From Aggregatimonas sangjinii (GTDB taxonomy: Bacteria; Bacteroidota; Bacteroidia; Flavobacteriales; Flavobacteriaceae), in assembly GCF_005943945.1 (NCBI RefSeq), contig NZ_CP040710.1, forward strand, positions 1,127,001 through 1,191,000: 64,000 nt of DNA. The letters are read 5' to 3'. The notes beneath the pieces were generated by a model. It had not been told where the DNA came from and made no database searches. It saw nothing but the letters and a program-made list of their open reading frames with translations. A program made the position numbers and the translations under genes. Of this stretch, positions 37,304 through 46,168 are shown piece after piece (position 1 is the first letter of the stretch; each line of letters begins with the position of its first letter).

Positions 37304-38668
37304 TTAAAATTTAAGCTGCGCTTCGCATAAAAAATGAAGGGTGTTCGTACCGAGACCCGAGGCTTCAATAAAATCCCCACGAATGAGGTAATTCGATTCC
37401 ATTCCGAAGCTTAATGAAGCAGAAAAATTGTAGGATAAGGCGGCCCCGACTTGATGGGCAATAAATTGTTCATCATTGAGATCTTCGTAGGACAGATTGA
37501 GACCGGCACCATAAATTCCATCGTCGGTAGATTCTCTCCAGAAGGCCACATAATCCGTAAAGAAAGTCCATTTATTGGTGCTATAGGTCAGCGAAGGATG
37601 GACATCGATAAGATTGGCGGGGCCAAATTGCGCAATTCTTCCGAAATAGGCTCCTCTAGGGTAGAGGGCGTTAAAGGTATTCAGTTCATTGTCCATAGGA
37701 TTATCATCGCCCGAGATGATTTCGCTTTTCAGGTCAAATGTTAAATTTCCTGACCCTAATGCCATTTTGTAGGCCAAGTTGACTGAGGCGGTCCAGGCGG
37801 AGATATCCGTTTCACCAAACTCACCGAATTGGTAGAGGAATTCCGTATTGAAACTCAATTTCGAATGTATGTTTCCGAAATAGCGAAGACCTAGAGAGTG
37901 CCTATTTTCTTCCGCTGTTCCTTGTTGGTAGCGAACTTCGTCCTTCCCAAATTTCAGATAGTAGATATCCAGATTTTGGTTTCTTGAACTGTTGGAAAAT
38001 GTATTGTAGGTTCCGAAAATATATTCATCCCCATCCAAAACATCGTTGTCGAAAGCAAAAGGATTTGTTCCCACTATTTGATAATAGAATGCTTCCAGTT
38101 TTATTTTGTCCAGGCGTCGTATCACATTGACACCATCAAAGTAGCGCCGTACATTGGGTCCCTCCCTAAAGGATATAATACGGCTACTGCCATAAGATAG
38201 GTTTTCTCGCCCCACCTTAAAGACCCAGTTATCATCGTCATATTTCAAGAAAAGTTGATTGAAAGCAAGTTCATCTCGGTCTACCGGGGATGGATTCTCT
38301 TTTGACACTATTGAACTACTGTTCAATTGCGCAAAAAATTGCCAATTATCGTGACGGACATCAGCATGTAACATCAGTCGACCTAAGACCCAACTGTCGG
38401 TTGCTCCTTCAATAAAATCCTGGTCATTGAAATATTCGAATTGCGTCCGGTAGCTTCCCCCAAAGGATAGCGAGCCGTTTTCGCCAAACGGAATGAACTT
38501 AATCTTGTCGTAGGTATTTCTGTTCTGTACATTTCTTAGAAAGGAGAAATCGTCATATTGACTGAGCACACCATATGCAAAAGGTTTCGGCTCATTTACG
38601 ACTTGCGCCCCTAATTGATAGAAGAAGAAACCCAATATGAAGAATGTCAGTGCGGCTTTGTTATTCAT
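37304..38668 (-). CDS. Alginate-export-family outer-membrane porin
   Basis: A 454-aa protein with a signal peptide ending near 'FFYQLGAQ' and a barrel ending in an aromatic (LKF). Shared features with the porin at 26008-27411 are 'LSFGGSYRTQFEYFNDQ', 'PVDRDELAFNQLFLKY', 'GRENLSYGSSRIISFREGPNVRRYFDGV' and 'NTFNALYPRGAYFGR'. It is the last gene of the tyrosinase operon, overlapping the SCO gene by 8 bp, so it may supply the outer-membrane path for the compound oxidised or processed there. Confidence 0.85.
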   Translation of the reverse strand: MNNKAALTFFILGFFFYQLGAQVVNEPKPFAYGVLSQYDDFSFLRNVQNRNTYDKIKFIPFGENGSLSFGGSYRTQFEYFNDQDFIEGATDSWVLGRLMLHADVRHDNWQFFAQLNSSSIVSKENPSPVDRDELAFNQLFLKYDDDNWVFKVGRENLSYGSSRIISFREGPNVRRYFDGVNVIRRLDKIKLEAFYYQIVGTNPFAFDNDVLDGDEYIFGTYNTFSNSSRNQNLDIYYLKFGKDEVRYQQGTAEENRHSLGLRYFGNIHSKLSFNTEFLYQFGEFGETDISAWTASVNLAYKMALGSGNLTFDLKSEIISGDDNPMDNELNTFNALYPRGAYFGRIAQFGPANLIDVHPSLTYSTNKWTFFTDYVAFWRESTDDGIYGAGLNLSYEDLNDEQFIAHQVGAALSYNFSASLSFGMESNYLIRGDFIEASGLGTNTLHFLCEAQLKF

Positions 38669-39302
38669 TGAGTAGGATATCGATATCTGCGATCAGGTCT
38701 GATGTACTTTGAACGTTGGTACCATCATAAATACCCCGAATTCTCCGTTTTCTGTCCACGAGGATAAAACTTCCGTCATGAACGAAGCTGTTGAGCGCTA
38801 ATTCGTCTTTCTTTGCGGTAACATAGTACTCCTTGGCGATTTTATCGATAGCACCATACGAACCCGTAACCAAGTGCCATTTACCGCGGATTGCATCCAG
38901 ATTTTCTGAATATTCCCTGAGTACCGATACGGAGTCGTTCAGGGTGTCGATTGAATGGGAAAGTATCATAAAATTGTCGTTGTCCCTGAAGTATTCTTGA
39001 AGGCGTTGTTTGTTTCCGCTCATTATAGGGCATATGGAAGGGCAGGATGTAAAAAAGAAGTCGGCGATGTAAATTTTATCCGTTACGTCAACCTGTGTAA
39101 CTTCTTCTCCGTATTGGTTGGTAAAACTAAAGTCGGGAATTTTGGAGCTTTTCAAGCGATTCTCCATCAACTCGAGACGGTTTAGGGAAATATTGTTATT
39201 CTCGGAAATTTTTCCTCCGGGTTCGGTAAAGAATACATAGTAAGCCATCATCAGAATACCGATTCCTGTGATTATAATCGCTATTCTTAAAAATCGTATC
39301 AC
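38661..39302 (-). CDS. SCO family copper chaperone
   Basis: A 213-aa thioredoxin-like protein with one N-terminal membrane anchor (about residues 5-25). The copper motif is C87-P-S-I-C91 inside 'FFFTSCPSICPIM', and the third ligand is His175 in 'NSFVHDGSFILVD'. SCO proteins load copper onto cytochrome oxidase or other exported cuproenzymes. It starts with GTG overlapping the TGA of the tyrosinase gene by 4 nt (GTGA) and overlaps the porin gene, so it is tightly coupled to a copper enzyme and not to oxidase genes. Confidence 0.92.
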   Translation of the reverse strand: MIRFLRIAIIITGIGILMMAYYVFFTEPGGKISENNNISLNRLELMENRLKSSKIPDFSFTNQYGEEVTQVDVTDKIYIADFFFTSCPSICPIMSGNKQRLQEYFRDNDNFMILSHSIDTLNDSVSVLREYSENLDAIRGKWHLVTGSYGAIDKIAKEYYVTAKKDELALNSFVHDGSFILVDRKRRIRGIYDGTNVQSTSDLIADIDILLNE

Positions 39303-40717
39303 GTCAAGAGCTCAAAAGTTATTTCCTCAATCTGCAATGGTTCATCCGGAATATTTCTTCCACGTACTTGAACCGGTTCGAAAAATACTTTGATGGCCTC
39401 TTTATTCTGTATTTTTTGGGCTATGCCTTTCGTGATTTCCACATGCATGTATACATCTTTTTCCAGTTTACCTTCTTCAGCGGATACAATAGGAAGAATG
39501 GTAAAGGTGCCTATGTACTTGCAATTATCGGCGCTAGGCTCTGTGTTTCCAAATAGAAAAAATACCCTGGAACAGTAAGGCATATAGGGTAATTTCGCCC
39601 TTTCAAATTTGAGTCGAACCTGTGTAACCTCGTTTCCGTCCGTTTTCGTAAGCATTTGAACTTTTTGCTCTTCTTCGATGGAAGTGTTGTAGACAGAAGA
39701 TGCCTTGACCATCTCGTAAGAGGGCACAATAAGGTCTTCCCTTGAATTGTAATCACCATCTGGACTGTTGAAATTCAAATCCTCAAAACGATAGCCCAGT
39801 TTTTCAGTATCCAGCACATCTTTCACTTTAATTTCTATGGGCTTACCTTTTTCATCGGTGAAATAAAAGACCTTTTCCAAGAATTCCTCATCGGTCGGAT
39901 TTTGATGATCGGGATCGGCATCCAACCAAGCTTGCCAGAAACGGTCGCAGTTACCGTGATGACCATAGAAAATAGGATCGTAGCCCGCAGCTACGAAACC
40001 GGCCATTTCACCACCGATCCAATTGTGGATGTTATTGTGAAAGCTCTGCTCGGCCATTCCATCAATTTGGGGCTCGCTTCCATCTTTGTAGAACGGATAG
40101 CCACCAAAAGTTGAAAACTTCCTTGCCCTTAAAGCTGGCCCCATATTCATAAAATCGAAAGGGATTATGTCATCCGGATTAACACGGCGCGTATCATTGT
40201 ACAGAGGATTGGAGTCCCCACCTTGATATTGCTCGGGTATACCTGGTTTTTTTGTCCAGTCCCAGTAATGTAGTGCCAGTTTCGGTTCTCGTACCGCATG
40301 TTGCAGTTTTTTTTCCAATGTCCACAAATATGTTCTATGCCATGGCCATACATACCAACTATAGTGCACCTGATAACTAAACTCGGTCGTCGCACAGAAT
40401 TTGGTGTGCAAGGCACCGTTCTCGCTCCATCCAGCTGGGTCCAAGGGCCAATCTGCGCTACGTTTTCTAAGAATACCGATGGCATCTTTAAGAAGTTGTA
40501 ACTCTGGGTCATCAGCTGACATAGTCGCAATATTCTTACGTGTCACTGTCGTACCTATGTTACCTTTCAACGTAGCTGCCACGGAAGAGATATCCGATTG
40601 AGCGTTTACTTCGGCACACGACTGTAACACCGTTGAGCCCAATGAGAGTCCAGTGGCTCCCCATGTAATATTCTTTAAAAATGACCTTCTAGTGTTAAAA
40701 TTATTCTTAGGTTCCAT
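39299..40717 (-). CDS. Tat-exported tyrosinase-family copper oxidase
   Basis: About 472 aa. The ATG at 40715-40717 gives a twin-arginine signal (TRRSFLKN) and a possible lipobox (VLQSC); the longer frame would overlap the DoxX gene. The binuclear copper site is visible: CuA histidines around 'LHTKFCATTEFSYQVHYSWY' and 'WPWHRTYLW', CuB as 'NNIHNWIGGEMAG' and 'DPIFYGHHGNCDRFWQAW'. A C-terminal beta domain (about 330-470) lies where tyrosinases and polyphenol oxidases carry a shielding domain. Such enzymes hydroxylate phenols or oxidise catechols, or may oxidise o-aminophenols. Its neighbours include a SCO copper chaperone. Confidence 0.9.
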   Translation of the reverse strand: MEPKNNFNTRRSFLKNITWGATGLSLGSTVLQSCAEVNAQSDISSVAATLKGNIGTTVTRKNIATMSADDPELQLLKDAIGILRKRSADWPLDPAGWSENGALHTKFCATTEFSYQVHYSWYVWPWHRTYLWTLEKKLQHAVREPKLALHYWDWTKKPGIPEQYQGGDSNPLYNDTRRVNPDDIIPFDFMNMGPALRARKFSTFGGYPFYKDGSEPQIDGMAEQSFHNNIHNWIGGEMAGFVAAGYDPIFYGHHGNCDRFWQAWLDADPDHQNPTDEEFLEKVFYFTDEKGKPIEIKVKDVLDTEKLGYRFEDLNFNSPDGDYNSREDLIVPSYEMVKASSVYNTSIEEEQKVQMLTKTDGNEVTQVRLKFERAKLPYMPYCSRVFFLFGNTEPSADNCKYIGTFTILPIVSAEEGKLEKDVYMHVEITKGIAQKIQNKEAIKVFFEPVQVRGRNIPDEPLQIEEITFELLT

Positions 40718-40731
40718 AGCTTTTTGTCGTA

Positions 40732-41208
40732 TTAGTAGTTTTTCTCTTTGAACCACAGTTTGCTGATGATACGATCAGCAGAATATTTTCCGGGCCCTAA
40801 AACGATGATTACCAAAAATGCCAAGGAATACATCAAAGGCACATCTTTTACGACCCAAGGATCGTTTGCGTGAACGATGGTCAAACCGATAAAGGGAATC
40901 ATGAATGCCCCAAGGGCAAAAACCCTAGTAAAGAGCCCCATGGCAATGAATATCGAGCAAATGACATTTGAGAAAATAGCAATTATAGTAGCTGTATAAC
41001 CACCCATGTTGAATGGGTCTGGAATGTGCTGCACTTCTTCTTGAAAATTCAATATCTTTTTTAACCCGTGTATAAATAAGAAAGCCATGGAAATAGCAAT
41101 ACGATATACCAACAGTACTACATCAGGCCTGCCGTGAGGTACTTTGGTATGGAGTAGCTGTTTCATCCATTTTTGAAATTTGTTCAGCTGTAACGTCGGA
41201 GTTTCCAT
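40732..41208 (-). CDS. DoxX family membrane protein
   Basis: A 158-aa protein with four membrane helices. It starts with a cytoplasmic helix, then 'vvLLvYRIaiSmaFLFIHGLKKIlNFQEEv.hIPDPfNMGGytAtiiAIfsNvicSIfiAmGLFTRvfaLGAFmIpFIGLtIvHanDPW', which matches DoxX. The family includes thiosulfate-quinone oxidoreductase subunits and proteins of redox stress. It lies 21 bp after the amidohydrolase gene and 14 bp before the tyrosinase start. Here it may couple electron transfer, but that is inference. Confidence 0.85.
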   Translation of the reverse strand: METPTLQLNKFQKWMKQLLHTKVPHGRPDVVLLVYRIAISMAFLFIHGLKKILNFQEEVQHIPDPFNMGGYTATIIAIFSNVICSIFIAMGLFTRVFALGAFMIPFIGLTIVHANDPWVVKDVPLMYSLAFLVIIVLGPGKYSADRIISKLWFKEKNY

Positions 41209-41229
41209 GGATTCTATTTTCTTTTGAGT

Positions 41230-43053
41230 TTAGTTGTTTTGATACCCACCAAAATATTTGACAGGAGACCATTCCGGTAAAACTTCGGGTAACTCTGGGT
41301 TGAGATTTTCAAATTCGTTCGCCGCATATACCACCTTCCCATTGGTGACGGTCAAGACCGAATGCAGGTTGTTGATTTCCGATTCCGGAATGTTGAAGTA
41401 ATCGTCCGACAGTACTGCAAAATCCGCATACATTCCCTTCTCTAAAGTACCCTTTACATCTTCCTCCTGGGAGAACCAGGCACTTCCCTTTGTGTATAGG
41501 TGAAGGGCCTCTTCACGCGACATTCTATTTCCGGCCTCCATATATTGGAGTCCTCCTACCGTTTTGCCAGACACCAACCAATGTAACGCTGGCCATGGAT
41601 TATAACTAGCTACACGTGTGCCATCGGTACCCGCTCCAATAGGGATTTCCATATCCAAAATTTTTCGAATAGGGGGTGCTTGGGCCGCCTTTTCCTTTCC
41701 ATAGCGTTCTACGAAGAACTCGCCCGCATAAGCCATTCGTGCCTGTACCGCAACACCTCCATTTAAATCCTTGATACGCTGTAGTTGTTCTTCCGTTACG
41801 GTCTCCGCATGGTCGATGGCCCACCTAATATTGGAAAATCCGTTGTTGGTCTCCTTGTTAACCTCTTCAAATACATCCAAAAACTGAGCAATGGTCTCAC
41901 CGTAGGTAGCATGTATTCGAAAGGGCCATTTCTTGTTCACCAAAAGTGTAACGACCTTCTTCAATTCCGGTCGCCAATTCTTTCTATCTTTCAACATCGG
42001 CTGGGGCGCTAGAAAATTTTCAAAATCGCCTGCACTCCATACTAAAAATTCACCTCCGCCTTCCAATTCATAACCATGGTCAAGATGCAATGCACCATCG
42101 TGAAATATGGTATTATTACCCATCCAAGTCTCAAATTCCTGAAATTCTTCTCCTTTGTCCTGTGGAAAAAGATAATATGACAATCGTATGGGCATTTCAC
42201 CATCTTCGGCCAACACCTTGGTTCCGCTATAATCCTTTGGGAATTTATGTCCTCCTCCACCTGCATCGATCCCGCTTGTAATTCCCAATCGGTTGAGCTC
42301 ACGGTAGAATTGTTTGGTAGAATTTACCATCTGATCCTCGTTCAGCGGGGGTAGTGCTCCTATACGCGCATATAGAATTCCAGGGTTCGGTTCTGCCAAC
42401 AGAACACCGGTCAATTTACCGTCCTTGCCCTTTTCAAAAGTGCTTCCCTCAGGGGCCTTTGTATTTTCATCTATTTTAAGTTCGTTCAAGGCCGCTTGGT
42501 TAAGCCAGCCTCGACTGTAGAGGAATAATACATAGGTTGGCACATCTCCTGTAGCTGCGTTAATTTCTTCGGGAGTCGGGAAGCGATTTTCTTCAAATTG
42601 AAATGGACTCCAACCTCCTATAACACGTACCCATTGTCCTTTAGGAGTTCTTTGGGCCTGCTCTTTGAGCATTTCAAGTGCTCTTTTCAATGTTTTTACA
42701 CCATCCCACCGAAGTTCGGCATTGTAAAACCGGCCCCCACGGGTAAGGTGCAAATGTGAATCGTTTAAACCCGGTATAACGGTTTTACCCTTAACATCGA
42801 TGATTTGGGTGTTCTCACCCTTTAGATTTTGCATTTCTGCGGTCGTACCCGTTCCAGAAATCAATCCGTCTTTTATTGCAATGGCCTCGACGGTAGACCT
42901 ATTGTCGTCCATAATCGCGATACGACCATTGGTGATGATTAAATCCGCTGTTTCTTGACCGGAGTTTTCCGAATTCTTATTTGTTTGTGACGTCCCTTCT
43001 TTACAGGAAATCGATAGTAATAGAATCAGTGAAAATAGTAAGGTAGACTTCAT
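41230..43053 (-). CDS. Amidohydrolase-family lipoprotein (YtcJ-like)
   Basis: A 607-aa protein with a lipoprotein signal (LLLSISC, Cys near 17). The amidohydrolase-3 fold is shown by 'DLIITNGRIaiMDdnRstveAIAIkDGlIsgtG', metal site 'PGLNDSHLHLTRGG', 'WAIDHAETVT' and the catalytic Asp in 'IGAGTDGTRVASYNPWPALHW', and a closing 'GmYADFAVLSDDYFniPe'. YtcJ-like enzymes hydrolyse N-acyl or cyclic amides or deaminate; the substrate is unknown. Its outer-face or periplasmic location and place at the head of the tyrosinase operon suggest it releases or modifies the phenolic substrate. Confidence 0.88.
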   Translation of the reverse strand: MKSTLLFSLILLLSISCKEGTSQTNKNSENSGQETADLIITNGRIAIMDDNRSTVEAIAIKDGLISGTGTTAEMQNLKGENTQIIDVKGKTVIPGLNDSHLHLTRGGRFYNAELRWDGVKTLKRALEMLKEQAQRTPKGQWVRVIGGWSPFQFEENRFPTPEEINAATGDVPTYVLFLYSRGWLNQAALNELKIDENTKAPEGSTFEKGKDGKLTGVLLAEPNPGILYARIGALPPLNEDQMVNSTKQFYRELNRLGITSGIDAGGGGHKFPKDYSGTKVLAEDGEMPIRLSYYLFPQDKGEEFQEFETWMGNNTIFHDGALHLDHGYELEGGGEFLVWSAGDFENFLAPQPMLKDRKNWRPELKKVVTLLVNKKWPFRIHATYGETIAQFLDVFEEVNKETNNGFSNIRWAIDHAETVTEEQLQRIKDLNGGVAVQARMAYAGEFFVERYGKEKAAQAPPIRKILDMEIPIGAGTDGTRVASYNPWPALHWLVSGKTVGGLQYMEAGNRMSREEALHLYTKGSAWFSQEEDVKGTLEKGMYADFAVLSDDYFNIPESEINNLHSVLTVTNGKVVYAANEFENLNPELPEVLPEWSPVKYFGGYQNN

Positions 43054-43161
43054 AACTATAAAATGTAAGTTTTTTCAAAATTGATTAAAACCTTGGGGTA
43101 AGCCGTAACACTAATTGATGCTTTCATATAACTTTTTAGGGTAACTGGTAAACCCGAACAA

Positions 43162-43203
43162 AGAACTCCCTAGAAAACCAATTCTCGTTTTCCAGGGAGC
43201 TCT
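43162..43203 (-). terminator. Rho-independent terminator of the superoxide dismutase gene
   Basis: A 17-bp stem with an 8-nt loop, directly after the dismutase stop on the minus strand. The two positions that do not pair as A-T or G-C become G.U pairs only in the minus-strand RNA, and a T-rich stretch follows in that direction. It should separate the dismutase from the tyrosinase operon. Confidence 0.75.
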
Positions 43204-43223
43204 TTAATTATCGTATTTAAACT

Positions 43224-43829
43224 TTACTTTGTATTCATATAGTTTTTAGCCACGGTAGACCAGTCAATCATTTCGAAGAAGGCGCTAACGTAGTCGGGTC
43301 TTCTATTTTGATAATTTAAATAATAGGCATGCTCCCAAACATCCAAGCCTAATATGGGAGTCCCGTTTTGTTCTTCGCTGTCCATCAGTGGGTTGTCTTG
43401 ATTTGCAGTACTTGAAATAAAAAGCTTTCCAGAATCTTCAACCGAAAGCCACGCCCACCCCGAACCGAATCGTGATTTCGCGGCATCGCCGAAATGACCA
43501 ATAAAATTCTCCATGGTACCAAAAGTTTCGTAAAAGGCGTTTTTAAATTCACCCTCCGGAATTTCGGTTTTGTCCGGAGCTAAAATGTTCCAGAACAGGC
43601 TATGATTATAAAATCCGCCACCGTTGTTCCGAACTGCCGTATTGTATTTGGAAATATTCCTCAGGATATCCTCTAAGTTTTCGTTTTCCCAGCCGCCTTC
43701 TTTCAAAGCATTGTTGAGTTTGTCAGTATATCCTTGATGATGTTTGGTATGATGAATACGCATGGTCTCTGCGTCAATATAGGGTTCCAATTCATCATAG
43801 GTGAATTGTAATTCAGGTAATGTGTACAT
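43224..43829 (-). CDS. Superoxide dismutase, Fe/Mn type
   Basis: A 201-aa protein, usual length. The N-terminal helices carry 'LpELqftYDELEPYIDAETMRIHHTKHHQGYTDKLNNAL' with the first metal His near 27, and the middle has 'GGGFYNHSLFWNILAP' with the second. The C-terminal domain has 'GSGWAWL', 'LGLDVWEHAYYLNYQNRRPDYV' with the Asp and last His. Fe against Mn use cannot be decided from these residues. There is no signal peptide, so it is cytoplasmic. The strong terminator after it suggests a single-gene unit. Confidence 0.93.
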   Translation of the reverse strand: MYTLPELQFTYDELEPYIDAETMRIHHTKHHQGYTDKLNNALKEGGWENENLEDILRNISKYNTAVRNNGGGFYNHSLFWNILAPDKTEIPEGEFKNAFYETFGTMENFIGHFGDAAKSRFGSGWAWLSVEDSGKLFISSTANQDNPLMDSEEQNGTPILGLDVWEHAYYLNYQNRRPDYVSAFFEMIDWSTVAKNYMNTK

Positions 43830-44176
43830 CGTTTAAATTTTTAAGATTTATAGTTATTCTTAAAATTACAGATGGTATCCGTTTAGAAGTTTCAATTATT
43901 GAAGAATTCATGTACTAAAAACTGAGATAAGGCTATCGAGGGGCTCGTTCCATTTACGATTTGAGCTAATAAAGGAGAAGATTTCCTTGAGTTCAGCTAT
44001 CCCGTATCAACGGTGTCGTTAAAACCAATAAATAAATTTCATCATGATTTACATTTGGTGAATATTAAAGTTCATTGCGTGGGCTTTGGACTATACCGTA
44101 ATTTCGTTAAGGCCATAGTTTGTACTACATTTAGTTCTGGCAGTCTCAAACAATAGCAGTAAAAAACTATCAAGGC
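43830..44176. other. 347-bp intergenic gap
   Basis: It lies between the dismutase and the phospholipase A gene, both on the minus strand. It should hold the dismutase promoter on its left side. I see no clear repeats, terminator or coding frame. Confidence 0.4.
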
Positions 44177-45004
44177 CTAATCCCAAAACAACAAATCCTT
44201 GAAAACAATTCCTATCCTTAGAAAATTCGAATTCATCCGATAGTCCAACATCGATTCGCCCTGTCCCACAAAGTATTGGAGGTACAAAAACTGATTCGTT
44301 CTTTTAGAGTATCTTAAGTTCACCGAAATTTGTGCACTCCCGCGCCAATCTGCTCGTAGTGCTTTCCTGAATTTGCCCTCGATAAAGAGGATGTCGGTCG
44401 GTCGCCAAGTGGCAGTCAACTCACCATAACCGATATATTCCAAAAGGTCTTGATTACCATCCTTAGTTCCGATGGGCGCCCAAGCCTCTAACGAAGAATG
44501 GAATTTATCCGAAAAAGCTTTATAGTAAAGTAGGGAGAAATAGTTCCAACTTCTGGAGTCCTCCTCGTCGCGACCGTTGGATTGATGTTCAAAAGCGAAC
44601 CACAGACCACCGTTTATTTCCCCGGCTTTATCGAACAACAGTCTGCCTAGACCAATTGACGGATTATAATTCGTATCCCGAAAGGGAAAGGAATCTTGGT
44701 AGATGTCCCAAAAGGAGATTTGTTGATACGTAAAAAACAAATGAGTATCAAAAGGCAATAAATCCCTTGATATAATTTGTTTAAAGCCCAATTGATATTT
44801 GGCGTCGCTATTCTGTGAATTCGGCGATTCATTTATCCTGGTTCCCGTTACAAAATAATTATCCCCGTAGATGGAGAAGGATGGTGTTTTCGACAATTCT
44901 TTTTGATACCTGCCGTCGTCTTGGTCCGTATCATTTTGTGCATTTAAGGATGTCGATAGACAACCTATTAAAATTATGGCGGAAAAAATTTTCTGATAAC
45001 TCAC
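44177..45004 (-). CDS. Outer-membrane phospholipase A
   Basis: About 275 aa. A GTG at 45002-45004 gives a clean signal peptide ending in SLNAQ; a TTG 36 bp upstream is also in frame. The barrel has the phospholipase A1 motifs: 'LFFTYQQISFWDIYQDSFPFRDTNYNP' and the catalytic His and Ser in 'FAFEHQSNGRDEEDSRSWN', spaced as in OMPLA (H-x-S-N-G). It ends in an outer-membrane-type strand 'RIGIVFKDLLFWD'. OMPLA dimers hydrolyse phospholipids in the outer leaflet after membrane damage, with Ca2+. It stands alone. Confidence 0.9.
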   Translation of the reverse strand: MSYQKIFSAIILIGCLSTSLNAQNDTDQDDGRYQKELSKTPSFSIYGDNYFVTGTRINESPNSQNSDAKYQLGFKQIISRDLLPFDTHLFFTYQQISFWDIYQDSFPFRDTNYNPSIGLGRLLFDKAGEINGGLWFAFEHQSNGRDEEDSRSWNYFSLLYYKAFSDKFHSSLEAWAPIGTKDGNQDLLEYIGYGELTATWRPTDILFIEGKFRKALRADWRGSAQISVNLRYSKRTNQFLYLQYFVGQGESMLDYRMNSNFLRIGIVFKDLLFWD

Positions 45005-45329
45005 TTTAAGGAGGTTTGCGAAGGGTAGAAAGCCCAACAATTCTTAGTCCTCAAATGTCAGTTATTCATGCCGCTCATGCATCTCACGAACTATTGCGAT
45101 GATAGTACTTTTTAGGGTTATCCAGAGTTCTGGACTACTTTTCCCGTTAAAGATTCTAGTAAGGAATACAAAGTCCGGAACACGGAATTTAATAGGGATT
45201 GGTTTAGATTGTTCTAAAATATTCAGTTACCTTTAATGGTACGGAGGAAATCCGAGCAAAAGTTACCTATTCGGTTACCTAGTTTAAAAATTTAAGAGTA
45301 ACATTTTGATTGTTAAGACTATAGGGTTT

Positions 45330-45395
45330 GGCGGTTAGTTCTGCCACCCCGACCAAGAAAATCCGATCACGACAGTGGTTGGATTTTTTGTTTTT
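45330..45395 (+). ncRNA. Structured unit A: hairpin plus terminator-like hairpin
   Basis: A 5-bp hairpin GGCGG / CTGCC (45330-45345) is followed by ACCCCGACCA and then a stem AATCC / GGATT (45360-45364 and 45381-45385) ahead of a T-run. The same order recurs in unit B with different stem bases, which points to a conserved RNA structure. It may be the 3' end of a small RNA or a tandem terminator. It does not form a tRNA. Confidence 0.4.
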
Positions 45396-45402
45396 ACAGC
45401 GT

Positions 45403-45418
45403 AGTGCCGATAGGCACT
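45403..45418. other. Perfect 6-bp hairpin with GATA loop
   Basis: AGTGCC-GATA-GGCACT between units A and B. GGCGGTTA, the start of unit A, occurs again immediately after it at 45421-45428. Confidence 0.45.
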
Positions 45419-45498
45419 TAGGCGGTTAAAGCGAAAATGACAAACGGGCAATAGTCCGTATCGGATGTTCTTGAGCACCGGCCTTCTTCAGGTTCACC

Positions 45499-45569
45499 GC
45501 AGGTAATCCTGCCACCTCGAGCACAAGCCAGTTCAGCAACGAACTGGTTTTTTGTGCTTTAATTTTTTT
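45499..45569 (+). ncRNA. Structured unit B: hairpin plus strong terminator
   Basis: A 5-bp hairpin GCAGG / CCTGC (45499-45512) is followed by CACCTCGAGCA and then a strong terminator: AGCACAA pairs with TTGTGCT (45520-45526 and 45552-45558) and CCAGTTC with GAACTGG (45528-45534 and 45541-45547), then a T-run to 45569. It has the same layout as unit A about 170 bp upstream. Confidence 0.5.
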
Positions 45570-45877
45570 GACAATTACCTGATAATCTATAAAGATTTGA
45601 AAAGGTAGGCCAAACGGAAATATAGTGTTCCAAATCGAGAGTAGGGTTGCGCCCTATGGAATTTCTTTTATTCGATTCTTCAATGGAATGCTTCCAAAAC
45701 AAGAAAGAATTTACGCCCTGATAAATCATGACATCTTACCACTAAACCAAACTGTTCAATGGGATGATATATTTATACATTGAGCATGAAGATTTAATTC
45801 TAGTTTCTTTTCTGGCAATACACCCAATCTACTCAAGGCCCCAGCAAAATTGATTATATGTTTTTTTTTATATAAAA

Positions 45878-45978
45878 TGTTAACATATTCGTATTTCGTG
45901 GGCGCACACATTATTTTTTAGTATTATTTGCTTTATTCACCTTATGTTAATACATTCACAAAAGTGTTAACGTTTTCA
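45878..45978. promoter_or_regulatory. TGTTAA boxes, possible LacI-type operators
   Basis: TGTTAA occurs at 45878, 45945 and 45965. The first is the palindrome TGTTAACA; the last lies in TGTTAACGTTTTCA, an imperfect 14-bp dyad with the central CG typical of LacI-family operators. A 7-of-8 match to the Bacteroidota -7 element (GATATTTG, 45988-45995) follows 9 bp downstream. The LacI-type gene at 60775-61842 is a candidate binder. This is inference from position and symmetry. Confidence 0.35.
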
Positions 45979-46070
45979 GGACAAATAGATATTTGATTTT
46001 GGGATTTTATCCAATTGATTTTAGAGGTATAGAATTTATATCATAACTCTGTATTAGAGTCCGAACCCTT

Positions 46071-46081
46071 CCCCCCCCCCC
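46071..46081 (+). repeat. Homopolymer of 11 C in the SusC leader
   Basis: A run of 11 C lies 87 bp before the SusC start codon. Such tracts are prone to slipped-strand length changes and could tune expression of the operon. The exact length given by an assembly should be treated with care. Confidence 0.6.
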
Positions 46082-46168
46082 ACTAATGGATGAATATCAT
46101 CCCCGGATACAGACTAGTAGGCGAAAAATAAGATTACGAATGATTATTAACCAACTCAACATCACATT

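Larger units (their letters stand above)
45005..46168. other. Long non-coding region upstream of the SusC/SusD operon
   Basis: No protein frame is credible here. It contains a TCCAGA-GT-TCTGGA dyad (45121-45134), two related hairpin-plus-terminator units (45330-45569), TGTTAA boxes (45878-45978) and an 11-C tract (46071-46081), each given separately. Confidence 0.6.

Noticed and set aside
45330-45569. tRNA or tmRNA remnants
   Set aside because: Strings such as CTGCCACCCCGACC resemble the 3' end of a tRNA, but no cloverleaf, anticodon or matching acceptor arm can be built.
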